Positions 45,889 through 57,361 of a stretch of DNA of 64,000 nt are shown here, one piece after another (within the stretch, counting starts at the first letter, position 1; every line of letters starts with the position of its first letter). The notes under the pieces are model-generated. The model was not told the DNA's origin, did no database searches, and saw only the letters and a program-made list of their open reading frames with translations. The stretch is from Tetrapyrgos nigripes. Its lineage: Eukaryota; Basidiomycota; Agaricomycetes; Agaricales; Campanellaceae. The translations under genes were made by a program, and so were the position numbers. The stretch spans positions 186,001 to 250,000 of the forward strand of contig JAACJM010000023.1 in assembly GCA_013368315.1 (NCBI GenBank), given 5' to 3'.

Positions 45889-46297
45889 AGCAGTGAGCAT
45901 GCAGCCCAAAAAAACTCACCTGAACGAACTCAACAAGTCTCTCTCTCGCACGCTTTGCAGTTGCCGGATAACCCACTCCCAGCGGTGACGAATAGAGGTA
46001 TATGTCGGAAAATGCGGAAGGCCACTGAATGATAGAGCGATAGAGGAAACGTAATAGTGTGTTTTGGTGTTTGAGGGCGGGAGGTAGAGAGGAGGAGTGG
46101 GTAGACGAGGGCTGTAGGGAGAGGGAGTTATTTTGGGCTGATGAGGTGAAGAGGAACGAAGAACGAGAAAGAGAAAGAGGAAGAAAAAGTACAAAGGAAA
46201 TAGAGTAAACCCCCGCTACTCACCAACCCTCGTCTGCACAACACTCTCATTCCTCTCTCCCCATTCGTTCCAACAGCTATCCATTATTTCCTCTACT

Positions 46298-46790
46298 CAA
46301 TGCTACCTCAAATTCCCCAGTACACGTATCCGCCCCATCCAGCGGGTTACATGTTCCCCACAACACCTCATTTAACAGCGTAAGATTCGTCTGTGCATGA
46401 ACAAACGAGACAGAGAAAGCTTGAAGCTCGCCTTCCCGAGGACAAACGAATCCGAAAAAGCCTAAAAAGCATGCCGAATGAACGAAAGGAACGGAAAGAG
46501 TTCGAGTTGGCCATGTTGAGCAATAAATTACGCCGGGTAGGGAGGTGGAGAAGGGGACGCGGGGACGGTGGGGACGGATTGGCTTGAGGGATTTGTGCTC
46601 AACGCGGACCCAGAAGCGGTGAAGGAAACTCATATTGAGATGCTGTCTCCACTCCCATTAGAGGACTCGGATGCCTCTTGTGTAACCCCAACAATGACGA
46701 CTCCTCTAACCGAGACCGAGTCCTCCGGTTTCCAACAACGAAATCCAACACGACAGGATAACGTATCCACCTCGTACTCGCTGCGATGAG
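46298..46790 (+). pseudogene. Decayed basic/acidic protein relic
   Basis: From ATG 46298 a frame reads MLPQIPQYTYPPHP..., has a TAA at about 46379, then continues as a Lys/Arg/Glu-rich stretch (RKLEARLPEDKRIRKSLKS..., to about 46530). After a frame change it reads acidic and Ser/Thr-rich (ADPEAVKETHIEMLSPLPLEDSD..., 46568-46787). The charge pattern recalls a nuclear or bZIP-like protein, but no heptad zipper is visible. Low confidence. Confidence 0.25.
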
Positions 46791-46829
46791 GATGGTTGGA
46801 GTAAGGAGAGGAATGCAGAGCCAGGACCA

Positions 46830-48290
46830 AGGCCATAGACGTCGACGGGCTTTCGTCGTATTCGTATTCGTAGTTCAGCTTCGTTTATTGTAGATGAAGT
46901 CGAAGACGCGAGTAAAAAAGCCTTGGACCCAAACAATGGAGAACACCACAAAAACTGACAGACCAAAATATTGAAAAACGGACCAATATACGGCAAAATA
47001 TTGGCTGATTCTGAAACAGGGTGATCTTTCGTTGAGGTATTGTTGAAGTATTGATGATATCTGGGTCCGAATCGCGGTGTTTTGCAAAACGGGGCAAGAT
47101 CTTGCAATATTTTGGGTCATTTCGCAAAGTATCACGGACGGGTCCAAACTTTGGCCACATATTGGCGAGGTTTTCAGCAGGTTTTGAAGAAATTTTGAGT
47201 CGTTTTCAATACATTGAAAAATGATACTTATATTGCTAATGTTTCATAGATACTTCGCCTCATACAGCACACACCATATAAAACCAGTCTACTGCGTCCT
47301 AGCTAACTTGAGGGAGAAAGGAAAGGACTACTCGTCTTTATCGTATAAAGGTTCGAGCCATTGTGACCGTCGTGTCGATGAGCAGGGAAGGAGGTCGTAA
47401 AGTCATAAAGACTTGAAGGTGACGTTGTAATTGAAACTCCGACCAAAATGCGTCAAAACAGGGTGACGCGTCCCTTCACTTCTTGCACCCGTACCATCAC
47501 CATCCCTCCTCCTCCTCCTCTGTCTTCCCTTCTTACTCGTTAGAGACTGTCTCGGACTCGATTTCAGCTCCCGCCAAGGACTATCTTTGTCAAAGCCAGC
47601 TCTTGTTCCAGCTTCAAGCCCCTTTCCGTGGTCATACGGAACAGCGACCGTTGACCTTCTTCGGACCCTTGGAACCGAAATTTTGGGAAGGTTACCGTTA
47701 GGATGAACAAGGTACGCGTTCTGCCCTCATCGGCTTCAACTCTTTGCTTATCTTGTCCAGAGTTGCATGCGCGCTCACCTCTCAAACAATAAGGCGCATA
47801 TATGCGCTTCTATGGTGAGTTTCCGGTTCTTCAAGTCCTTCCTTCATGTTACTAACAGCATTGCGTGTCATGGGCATAGATATTTACCTGACCATAATCT
47901 GGTGAGCTTCCCTCCATGGTATTCCATTTCTAATAGTGACGCTCAATGTTCGTTAGGTTTTGTCTCCTCTTCAATGCCGGCTTCCTCCCACATTTCCTCG
48001 AGTCTCTGCCTTTTCGGCCTTTCAACGTCTTTTGGATCCCTCGTGCATGGTTTTCATTCGTCTTATACATAGATTACCACTCTGTACTCGTGTAGTTGTA
48101 CATAGTCTCTGAATATACGTGTCTTATGATCAGCTTTGCCCTGGATGTAAGGTCCGCTATCCCAATGTATTCACTGGTTGATATCTTGTTCACTGCAGAA
48201 TATCTTACTCACTTTTCAATACTTTGCTCATCTCGTAATATATTCTTAGCGCTGCTGGCGCAGCATCCCCGACTCGAAGTAATGAAAGGA
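46830..48290. other. Mostly non-coding; repeated CAATATT words
   Basis: At 46940-47160 the words CAAAATATTG/AATATTTTG occur several times in both orientations, as in subterminal repeats of a decayed element, but no termini can be paired. The frames 47483-47701 and 47767-48072 are Ser/Pro- or Phe/Ser-rich and lack any motif; I do not call them genes. Confidence 0.3.
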
Positions 48291-48314
48291 GAAAAGGATT
48301 TTTTATTGATCTGA

Positions 48315-48512
48315 GTACATATGATACACCCGCCCACCTCCCTGAATACGAGTACAGTTGTGAAAAGAAATGAAAAGGTTGGCCGAAACTGGTTATGTAC
48401 ATATAGTACACCCGCCCACCTCCCTGAATACAAGTACAGTAGAGAAAAGAAACGAAGGGGTTAGCCGCATGTAGCTAACCCCCCTGAATACAAGTACACT
48501 AGGAAAGAAATG
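48315..48512 (+). repeat. Three imperfect tandem copies of a roughly 85-bp unit
   Basis: CCCGCCCACCTCCCTGAATAC (or a shortened CCCCCCTGAATAC) followed by AAGTACA and GAAAAGAAA recurs at about 48329, 48410 and 48478. The unit lies just beyond the stop codon of the minus-strand gene at 48530, in its 3' flank. Confidence 0.6.
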
Positions 48513-48529
48513 ATGATCATATTGTGGAG

Positions 48530-49841
48530 TTACTCGGCTTTGGTCTTTTTGGTTGGAGAAACGGATGCAGCGCGAGGTGCAGCAAGCATGGAGGAGGGAC
48601 CAGCAGCTGCAGGCGAAGAAATAGAGGTAGTGGCTCGTTTGCGTGGAGTGGAAGCTGGAGATTGAGATTGAGCAAAATGGTTTTGGAGGAAGGTTGTGAG
48701 CTGTTGTTCAGTAGTTGGTAAGACGACGAGTCGTTTGACAGTTGCGTGACCAATCGCACGCGGTTTAGTGATGCTGTAGGCAGTGAGGTTGAAGTCGGTA
48801 AGGAAGAGAGATTACAGACTTACACTTTGCAAGTAAATTCGACAAAGACGGGGGTACCTGGTTCAAGGACAACCGAGTAGTTGACAGGATTGATACGGAC
48901 AGATTCAGCGTCGAAGAAGTTTGGCAAGTTGAGTTCCACTTCGGTGAGGTCAAACATAGTAGCGAGGTCGTGAAGCTTGTTCTGTGGGTCGTCGAGTTGA
49001 GCGAGTTTGTACCTTCCATCATCTGTAGTGGTGATTATTAACTTTGATGATAAATCAAACATTGAAGCAAGCTTACCTGGTGGAGGTTGGTCACGCTGAG
49101 GCTCATATTTCGCAATTCGTTCATTCGCAGCTTCCGCTGTACAACGAAATCAGAGAATGGTTAGTTGAACTGACGGCTAAACTTATGACTGTTTTGGTAG
49201 GCTTGAAGAGAGCCATATTTTTCGATGTTGGCGAGACTGATCGATGTTTCAGTCGGGACGTTGCGGAAGAGTGGCTCGGTATGAACCATATGATCAAAGA
49301 CTGATGCGGGAGAGTTAGGACTGTTCCAGCCCCAGTAAAAGCCTGAGGACAATGTAATCAGTAACAATCATTTATAAGAGAGGTTGTGTACTAACCGTGT
49401 GAAGGGTTGACATTGGTCTTCGCAGTCCAAAAGAAAAGAAGCTGGCTAGCGCATTGTTGATAATTTTCGCGTGCGACGTTGGCAATGTCTCGTTCTTCAT
49501 CGGTGATTGATTCTTTAAGCGGGAGCTGTAGGAGAGTGAAGCGAGCTTTAGCTCGCTTCAGATCCGAGAGGTTGATCTACAGTGAGAAATTAGTGTCGTG
49601 TACAAAAAAGTGAGACAATTACACACATCGTAGTTTTCACTGGATATATTGTAGTGACCGCTGGTACGGTCGAGTTGATTACCAGCGAGCGTAGCAACGA
49701 TAGCGAAGGTACGAATGGAGCCATTGCTGTTGGAGGAGATGAAGTTGCCGTTATTGACGAACTTGGTGGACAACTCGCAGAATGCAACAGGAGGAGCCTT
49801 CGGATCGTTGTTGACGTGTGCAATAGCACGATAGATAGGTT
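48530..49841 (-). CDS. Unknown soluble protein, 3' six exons (5' end separated by a Copia insertion)
   Basis: Minus-strand exons 49627-49841, 49396-49576, 49190-49342, 49077-49136, 48824-49022 and 48530-48773 (stop TAA 48530-48532) join in one frame through 49-53-bp GT-AG introns; the third intron uses a less usual GTCATA donor. The protein starts here in mid-frame (EPIYRAIAHV...). It contains a GFYWGWNSPNSP segment, a VFDHM--TEPLFRNVP segment, NERIAKYEPQRDQPP, and a Ser/Pro/Lys-rich tail ending in KKTKAE that could be a nuclear signal. I do not recognise the family. The exon begins at an ATAG acceptor (49842-49843). Nineteen bases upstream the palindromic Copia structure starts, so the 5' exons must lie beyond 55445 if the gene is still one unit. 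Confidence 0.72.
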
Positions 49842-49859
49842 CTATGAGTCATGACCTTG

Positions 49860-50155
49860 TGTTGAATTTAACGTTCGAAAGAAATCGAGAGAGAGAATTT
49901 CCGAGCAACAAAAAGGTGAATTCAAATAGGCAGGGAACCCGTGGCAAGCGCACGACGTTCCCAAATTGTACATCAGTATATAAGATATGTAAAATAGGGG
50001 TTTTCTTAATTAATCGTACAATACTTAGGGGTGTCAATGTATCACTGAGCTTCCGAGCTCATCAACGGAAACTCCAAATCCAACACACCCCCGTGAGCGA
50101 AGGAAGCGAGCAATACTTCGTCGTACACCCCCGGAATGTGAAAGGAATTCATCAA
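49860..50155 (+). repeat. LTR-like segment A, left arm (inverted copy at 55145-55440)
   Basis: A 296-bp segment starting TGTTGAATTT and ending ATTCATCA, with a TATATAAG promoter-like box at about 49977. Its sequence is unlike segment B, so it may come from a different LTR family. On the inside it borders gag sequence in the opposite orientation, with no primer-binding site. Its two copies face each other at the ends of the palindrome. Confidence 0.5.
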
Positions 50156-50619
50156 TAAGCATAGTCGTCATCTTCTTTTTCATCTTCTGCTTCAACAACC
50201 ATCATCGCCCTTCCCGAGCCCTTCCTCGACTCAAGCCATTTCTTCCGCTTCTCACAATTCTCCTTGTAATGCCCTTTTTCGTCACAGAACCAACAAGTAA
50301 TTTGTTCAACTGGGAGGGGAGCCTTGTTAACACCGAGAGCAACATTGTATTGAAGGTCTTTCGGGTTTGTCATCGTAGTTGTCTGTGGGGTTGGGGAATC
50401 ACGAGAGAGCTGGCAAGTTTCTTCGGCTAAAAGTCGGGTTGTAACATGATCAAGTGTGAGTTCGTGGGATGGAGTATCGTCGAAATTAATGATGAGAGAG
50501 TCGTAAGAAGGAGGGAGACCCATGGTAAGTCCAAGGATGATATCCAGGTCAGGAACTTTCAGACCAGCCTCCTGCATTTCAAAAGCCTGACTCTTCACCT
50601 CTCCAATCCAAGCAGACAT
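50152..50619 (-). pseudogene. Copia gag fragment, left arm (inverted copy)
   Basis: Same 155 codons as the fragment at 54681-55148, inverted; one amino-acid difference (Ala here, Val there) was noticed near the C-terminus. It keeps the zinc knuckle. Upstream of it on the minus strand lie the inverted 134-bp LTR-like segment and the pol 3' end. Confidence 0.8.
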
Positions 50620-50806
50620 CTTCTGACCTGAAAGGAGACTAACCTCAGCGAGATGTAAGAGTCAATGCTGAGGTACCTAATGCTGTGCTACGGTATAAAT
50701 ACCAAACAGAGGCAAAAAGCAGTAAACGATCGAGAAATGAAATTATAGCTACGAGTGGCCGTCTTGTAAATACTAAAGAAAGAAATCATATTTCCAACAC
50801 TCCCCT

Positions 50807-51328
50807 TCAAGATGGCACGAGTCCAAGCCCAACCGCTAGATGCTTTGCCCTAATACTAGGCAACGCCTTTGTTAGCGTGTCCGCCAACATGTCCTCTGTA
50901 GGACAATAGATGAGGTTCATCTGCCCCTCATCAATCACAAAACGGATAAAATGGTAACGAATGTCGATGTGCTTCGTCCTGCCATGGTAACGATGGTCCT
51001 TCGCGAGTGCAATGGCAGCTTGATTATCCGAAAGAAGATTCGTAGGAGACAGGATAGCATCCGAAAATGAAGGCGTGAACACTTGTGAAATGAATGAGCG
51101 CAGCCAAAGACCCTCTTTGGCCGCCTCGGTTGCTGCAACGTATTCCGAATTGCCAGCTCGGATGGTTGCTTTGCCTATCCAGTTGTCATGCAAACGGATC
51201 CTGAAATGCCAACTGCTAGCGTTTTTGCAGTCAGCGCAGGTCCTACGTCTCGCCAGATCATCATACTCGACAGTGGATGTACTCACCACATGTCTCCCGA
51301 TCCTTCCCTGTTCGACTCTCCTCCTCAC
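50807..51328 (-). pseudogene. Internally deleted pol fragment, left arm
   Basis: On the minus strand a protease-region segment (GKATIRAGN) is fused directly to the RNase H segment (SEYVAATEAAKEG...), then runs to the normal pol end at 50807. About 2.7 kb of pol is missing between those points compared with the plus-strand copy. The part beyond the fusion (51185-51328) overlaps the start of the forward pol on the other strand and is shadow only. The fusion point, 51148, is where the palindrome stops. Confidence 0.65.
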
Positions 51329-54300
51329 AAGTGCCGTGCCAAAACGTTCCGATCTGCAAACAAAGGAATGTTTAGTGCAAACGCCAAGGGCAAAGCAACC
51401 ATCCGAGCTGGCAATAGTAACATACCTGTCGCTAACGTCCTTTATGTCCCTGAATTAGCCAATACTCTAATCTCCATTGGAGAGCTAGATGACGCAGGAT
51501 ACACGATAACTTTCGGTGGGGGCCAAGCAGTTATTCGTGGACCTGACGGCAAAGTATGTGGCTCAATTCCTAAATCCAACGGTCTGTATCGCATCGTTAG
51601 TGATACTTCAATGACCAACCGCGAGTCATATGCGGTAGTGGAACGACTCACTCTAGACGAATTCCACCGAAGGATGGGACATATTGCGAAATCTTCGGCC
51701 AGAGCGTTGGTGCAGAACGGCTTTATCAAGGGAGTTGAGTTGGAGGATATTGAAGATGACACCCAGTGTGTTTCATGCCTCTATGGAAGGATGACAGCGG
51801 GGAGCATTCCGAAAGTTCGGGATGGCGAGCGTGAAAAGTCGTTTGGGGACAGAGTCTATTCAGACGTCTGGGGCCCTGCATCGGTTAGATCTAGAGGAGG
51901 AAAACGATATTTCGTTACCTTCACCGATGATAACTCACGACTCACCCACATGTACCTCATGGCCAAGAAAAACCAGGTATTCGATAATTACCGTGGTTAT
52001 GAAGCTTGGGTTAATACCCACATGGACGCCCTGATCAAGATTCTGCAGTCAGACGTTGGTGGTGAATATATTGGAAAGGAATTCGCGGCTCACCTTTTGG
52101 AGAAGGGTACGAAGCATTTCCTAACAGTCCATGACACGCCACAGCAGAATGGAGTTGCTGAACGTCTTAATCGCACTCTACTTGAACGGGTCCATGCAAT
52201 GCTTCATGCTAGTGGGCTTCCGACATCTCTTTGGGGAGAGGCGTTGCGACATGCAGTTTGGTTGAAAAACCGAACATCCACGAGGGCCTTGAATGGTAAA
52301 ACGCCGTATGAAGTCGCATATGGGCGTAAACCGAATCTTGCTACGCTTCCCGAATGGGGTCAAAAGGTGTATGTTCACGAGGTCGATAACCCGAAGCTAC
52401 TGGGTAGAGTGCGAGTCGGTTCCTGGATTGGATTCAATGAGGATACCAAGGACCCGGTGCAAAGCAAAGGGCACTGAGTCTACTGGAGGGATACTCACAC
52501 TGTAACAGTTGAGCGTTCGCTGGTTTTCGCGATGGAGAACATCTTCGACGGTGTTAGTGATGAAGGGGAGAGAGAAGAGTTGCTGGAGGTTGCCGAGAAC
52601 GGTGACGAGGCACCAATTTCAGACTTAGATGGTGATTCCGAGGGCCCGGTATATGAAAATTTGCACCCGAGTGATGACGAAATCTCGGATGCAGAACCCG
52701 GACCGGAACCCGAACAAGAACCTCCTATTCCATCTCGTCCTCAAAGACATCACAAACCGTCTCGATACGTACAAGACCTTCAACAAGGAATTGGTACTAC
52801 TACCGGCACTGGTAAAACACGCTCGAAACTACCGAAAGGTATCGCTGAAGCGGTTATCGAGGAACTCGAAGGCATGGCGCTGGAAGCTGTCATGGCTGAC
52901 ACCGAGTCACTGGAACCGAAGAACCTTGCTGAAGCGAAGAGGTCTCCGGATTGGCCGAAGTGGGAGAAGTCTATTCAGGAGGAACTGGATGTATTGTTGG
53001 AGCTGGGTACTTGGGAAGTTGTCCCAATGCCCGAGCATGCCAATATAGTTGGGTGTAAATGGGTTTTTAGGATCAAGAAGGACGAGCATGGTGATATTGC
53101 AAGATACAAGACCAGACTCGTGGCCCAGGGATTTACTCAACAAGAGGGAGTGGATTACAACGAAACCTACGCTCCGGTTGCTAGGTTATCGTTGATTCGG
53201 ATCGCTCTAGCTCTTGGCGCAAGGTACAACCTCGAAATACATCAAGTAGACGTCAAGGGAGCTTACCTTAATGGCGAGCTCATTGAAAACGAGGTAATCT
53301 ACATGAAGCATCCCCCTGGTTATCCCTTCGACTCTCCATCCAAAACCGTCCTGAAACTGAGAAAGCCGATTTATGGACTCAAGCAGAGCGGGCGTTATTG
53401 GTACCTGAAGTTTGGGAGAACGTTGAAAGAGCTGATGGATATGGAAAGATGTGAGGTGGACCATGCCGTGTTCTTCAAGCATTACGACACTGGACTCATC
53501 GTCATCGTCGCATCCGTAGACGATTTGACTATTCTTGCCTCTTCTATCGAGCTTATCAACTACGTCAAGGACAAGCTTCGAGAACTGTTCACTATCACGG
53601 ACATGGGAGAATTACATTGGATCTTGGGTATTCAAGTTATTAGGGACAGGGAAAATGGTACGATATCGTTATCTCAACGCTCATATATCGAATCCATAGC
53701 TTGCGAATTTGGACTCGAAAATGCCAAACCCACTTCCATTCCTATGGATATCCACAACCGACTCACATCTGCCCAATGCCCCCAAACACCTTCCGAAGTC
53801 CTTGACATCGAGAAATTCCCTTACAGGTCCATAGTCGGCAAACTGATGTATGCCGCAGTGGCTACTCGAGTTGATATCGCCTTTGCAGCTCACTCTCTTG
53901 CCCGTTTTCTTAATAATCCGGGTATTTCGCATTGGAAGGCTGCCAAGCGCGTGGTTGTTTACCTGTTGACGACGAAAGACTTGTTGTTGACATATGGAGT
54001 TGCGATGAAGGATGCGAAAGGTTTTGTTGATGCGGATGGGAACATGAACGATGATAGAAGGGCGGTAACAGGGTATGTCTTCATCATTGATGGTGGTGCA
54101 GTTACGTGGTCCTCTCATTCCCAGTCCTTGATATCACTTTCGACTTGTGAATCGGAATACGTTGCAGCAACCGAGGCGGCCAAAGAGGGTCTTTGGCTGC
54201 GCTCATTCATTTCACAAGTGTTCACGCCTTCATTTTCGGATGCTATCCTGTCTCCTACGAATCTTCTTTCGGATAATCAAGCTGCCATTGCACTCGCGAA

Positions 54301-54493
54301 GGACCATCGTTACCATGGCAGGACGAAGCACATCGACATTCGTTACCATTTTATCCGTTTTGTGATTGATGAGGGGCAGATGAACCTCATCTATTGTCCT
54401 ACAGAGGACATGTTGGCGGACACGCTAACAAAGGCGTTGCCTAGTATTAGGGCAAAGCATCTAGCGGTTGGGCTTGGACTCGTGCCATCTTGA
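51188..54493 (+). pseudogene. Copia-type pol polyprotein with one nonsense codon
   Basis: Order of domains shows Ty1/Copia type: aspartic protease (LDSGCTHHM, 51270-51300), GAG-pre-integrase (RRMGHIAKSSARALV), integrase core (VYSDVWGP; D at about 51866, DVGGEY, and E in QQNGVAERLNRTL), reverse transcriptase (KWVFRIKKDE, VKGAYLNGEL, SVDDLTIL with the catalytic DD at about 53519), then RNase H (FVDADGN, STCESEYVAATEAAKEGLWLR, DNQAAI). It ends at TGA 54491-54493. A single in-frame TGA (52475-52477) lies where RVYWRD-type Arg is expected; CGA to TGA is one C-to-T change. The upstream gag is missing from this orientation, so the start at 51188 is only the first Met after the inverted junction. Confidence 0.88.
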
Positions 54494-54500
54494 AGGGGAG

Positions 54501-54634
54501 TGTTGGAAATATGATTTCTTTCTTTAGTATTTACAAGACGGCCACTCGTAGCTATAATTTCATTTCTCGATCGTTTACTGCTTTTTGCCTCTGTTTGGTA
54601 TTTATACCGTAGCACAGCATTAGGTACCTCAGCA
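54501..54634 (+). repeat. LTR-like segment B, right arm (inverted copy at 50666-50799)
   Basis: Begins TGTTGGAAAT straight after a purine-rich AAGGGGAG (polypurine tract, 54493-54500) that follows the pol stop, the standard position of a Copia 3' LTR. It ends CTCAGCA, after which gag coding sequence starts without any primer-binding site. The TG...CA limits are chosen by eye; the 3' limit could be a few bases off. Confidence 0.6.
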
Positions 54635-54680
54635 TTGACTCTTACATCTCGCTGAGGTTAGTCTCCTTTCAGGTCAGAAG

Positions 54681-55148
54681 ATGTCTGCTTGGATTGGAGA
54701 GGTGAAGAGTCAGGCTTTTGAAATGCAGGAGGCTGGTCTGAAAGTTCCTGACCTGGATATCATCCTTGGACTTACCATGGGTCTCCCTCCTTCTTACGAC
54801 TCTCTCATCATTAATTTCGACGATACTCCATCCCACGAACTCACACTTGATCATGTTACAACCCGACTTTTAGCCGAAGAAACTTGCCAGCTCTCTCGTG
54901 ATTCCCCAACCCCACAGACAACTACGATGACAAACCCGAAAGACCTTCAATACAATGTTGCTCTCGGTGTTAACAAGGCTCCCCTCCCAGTTGAACAAAT
55001 TACTTGTTGGTTCTGTGACGAAAAAGGGCATTACAAGGAGAATTGTGAGAAGCGGAAGAAATGGCTTGAGTCGAGGAAGGGCTCGGGAAGGGTGATGATG
55101 GTTGTTGAAGCGGAAGATGAAAAAGAAGATGACGACTATGCTTATTGA
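54681..55148 (+). pseudogene. Copia gag fragment, right arm
   Basis: Encodes the C-terminal half of a Copia gag: a MSAWIGEVKS segment, ILGLTMGLPPSYDSLI, RLLAEETCQ and a zinc knuckle C-x2-C-x4-H-x4-C (CWFCDEKGHYKENC, about 55000-55050) that binds element RNA, then a basic/acidic tail. Coding similarity starts a little upstream (about 54640), directly after the CTCAGCA end of the 134-bp LTR-like segment, so the first third of gag is missing. The frame stops immediately before the inverted 298-bp LTR-like segment. Confidence 0.8.
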
Positions 55149-55578
55149 TGAATTCCTTTCACATTCCGGGGGTGTACGACGAAGTATTGCTCGCTTCCTT
55201 CGCTCACGGGGGTGTGTTGGATTTGGAGTTTCCGTTGATGAGCTCGGAAGCTCAGTGATACATTGACACCCCTAAGTATTGTACGATTAATTAAGAAAAC
55301 CCCTATTTTACATATCTTATATACTGATGTACAATTTGGGAACGTCGTGCGCTTGCCACGGGTTCCCTGCCTATTTGAATTCACCTTTTTGTTGCTCGGA
55401 AATTCTCTCTCTCGATTTCTTTCGAACGTTAAATTCAACACAAGCGCACAATATAAGCCAAGTTATAGAGATATGAGAGAGAGAATGTTAGACGTACTGA
55501 TGGTTTTATGAGGCGCAGCAGTAATTGGTGCTAAGAGAATTAATAAGCAAAAAAATATGATTGGTTGGTGGGTTATGT

Positions 55579-55680
55579 CTCACCTGCAGCTGTGGAAGTA
55601 ACCAGTGGAGTGATTGATAGGTTGGAGGGCGTTGTAGGAGGAGTTTCGAAGGGAACGGGTCATGTGACTCGTTCCCTCGC
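55579..55680 (-). CDS. Candidate 5' exon of the gene interrupted by the Copia structure
   Basis: On the minus strand, sequence ending ...ACAGCTGCAG at about 55584 is followed by a GTGAG donor. One frame here reads VPFETPPTTPSNL...VTSTAA and would join in phase with the AA-initial acceptor at 49841, giving a Glu codon at the junction. No ATG is found in that frame before a TGA, so another exon would be needed. The assignment rests on position, strand and splice phase only. Confidence 0.3.
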
Positions 55681-56514
55681 ATTCTGAGGGAACGAGGTGG
55701 GCCGCGCCAGACGCTGTATCGGGAATACTGTCCCATGTCCTGAAAAATGAAAAATGATAAAATTGACTATCTACGCTACTACTCGCTGCTGCGCCCGCTG
55801 CACTGCCACGACCACAAAGCAAGCAAGGATTTTGCTGGCGCAGACGGCGATCTCTGGGGAGCGTCGAAGTTTATGTTTATTAGGGCTCGGAACCGGGACC
55901 GTACTTCACGGTTTACGGGTACCGTCATACGGGATTTTGACCGTACCGTTCCTTGTGAGAGGTTGCCACAGACGGTACGGTCACGGCACGGACAGAACCG
56001 TATCTGACCGTGCATATACGGCCGGCACGGTCGTATTTACGGATGTTTGCTATGTCATCAAACCTTCGCTCTACGCCACCATGAAGTTCCAAGAGGTAGG
56101 CAACATTCCAGGGGACGATATTTGTGTATTCCTCTCTATTGTAGTCATCAGGCCCTGTAATGGATTTTCTTCTTCGATACAACCCTTCCCCCAACTCAAT
56201 AAGGATTGTGGCTCAAGACCACACTACTACGTGCTTGTACCTTGGCCCTGGGAGTACCCAAGGTTTCCCGAGTTGCTCCATGACTTTAGCTCGTTCTCGC
56301 TGTCATCTTTTACCCTCCGAACACGGTTTTATTTCCAGACCAGGTATGGACTGGATTGAAGTGACAAAAATTCCTCTCACATATTCAGAATCAACGGGCT
56401 TTCTCCTCACTTCCATGTGAGTAGAACTGTTTCATGTTAGATTTATAGGGGCTCAATACTGACGAAAAATGTTTAAGAGCCTCTAGGATCAACGAGAAGA
56501 AAGCAGCACCCCAG

Positions 56515-57311
56515 ATGGCAGAGTCTTCGAGCTCTGCACCTGTGTCCTTCAGTGGCACTCTTTTAACCAAAAGGCTCACTCGTGGCACTCTCAAGAAGCC
56601 TCATACTCTCTCGGTCCTTTCTCAGTCAACCGGCTGGTTTGCTATCCATGCTGTGGCGTTCCTCCCAACCTTGGCACTTCTTTCGCTCGCTTCGTATTTC
56701 CCAAAATCTTTGACATCCTGTTTCGGAAGTGATACTTTTACTCTTAGCTACTCATGTGCATATTTTTTGTTCCTTTTGACAATTTTTTCGGTTCTACTCG
56801 GTGAGTCTTTTCTATGATTTTCCGCACAGTATTTACTTATTTGAGTTAGTCACTGGTCATTTCAAGTACTGGCCTCACTATACACGGCTCATCACAAACT
56901 ATACAACAAAAATACATCGCCATCGATCGCATTGGACATTCATGTCAACACGGCGCTGGAAACGCTGCATGAGTGTCAAAGTCAATCATCCTTTCACGTT
57001 TCCAGTATTTATTTTTGGACCTCATGCGCGTTCTATACCAATGAGTAAGTCTGCTCAACAGTGCTTCTGTATTAGTATTTCTTATGATCTGATAGTCATT
57101 GATGAATCCACAACACCACGGGATGTTTACCATTTCCTTTGGGCCCATGGACTGGCACCAAAACATTCCAATATGAGATCATCCCTTCGTCTTATTTCGT
57201 CTCGACGCAAACTTGCATTGAATATTCCTCTTATTCAGCAAGGTGTTTGTCAGTTATCTAGTGTTCAGATGTGTGTACACGTTTTTGGAGGTATCAGTGA
57301 GTTCATCAGCT
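56515..57311 (+). CDS. Upstream ORFs inside the hAT element, unknown; two hydrophobic segments
   Basis: From ATG 56515 about 95 codons are open: a Ser-rich, basic N-terminus, then two strongly hydrophobic stretches (residues about 45-65 and 78-98) like membrane helices. A GTGAGT donor is at about 56801; after an acceptor near 56866 a second segment is open to about 57290 and ends at another plausible donor before the exon at 57362. It could be a separate accessory gene of the element or far-upstream transposase exons. The second segment includes FGPHARSIPMS and a CFCISISYDLIVIDE stretch that I cannot assign. Membrane character would be odd for a transposase. Confidence 0.35.
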
Positions 57312-57361
57312 TGTGATTGTTCTTTTGTATCCTCTTATAATCTGTTTAATCTATTTGATAG

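Larger units (their letters stand above)
49856..55444. mobile_element. Palindromic Ty1/Copia composite
   Basis: The arms 49856-51148 and 54152-55444 (1293 bp each) are inverted copies with no indel that I can detect; paired positions always sum to 105300. One substitution was noticed in the gag fragment. Each arm holds, from the outside in: a roughly 298-bp LTR-like segment (TGTTGAA...TTCATCA), a gag fragment, a 134-bp LTR-like segment (TGTTGGAAAT...CTCAGCA), and the 3' end of pol. Between the arms lies most of one pol (51180-54152). No direct target duplication is present: the 5 bp outside the left end are CCTTG and outside the right end CAAGC. Four bases beyond the LTR ends are also part of the palindrome. 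Confidence 0.8.

Noticed and set aside
51442..51762. Minus-strand frames inside pol (51442-51762, 52178-52378, 53207-53482, 53681-54118)
   Set aside because: Shadows of the Copia pol reading frame, which carries all the expected catalytic motifs.
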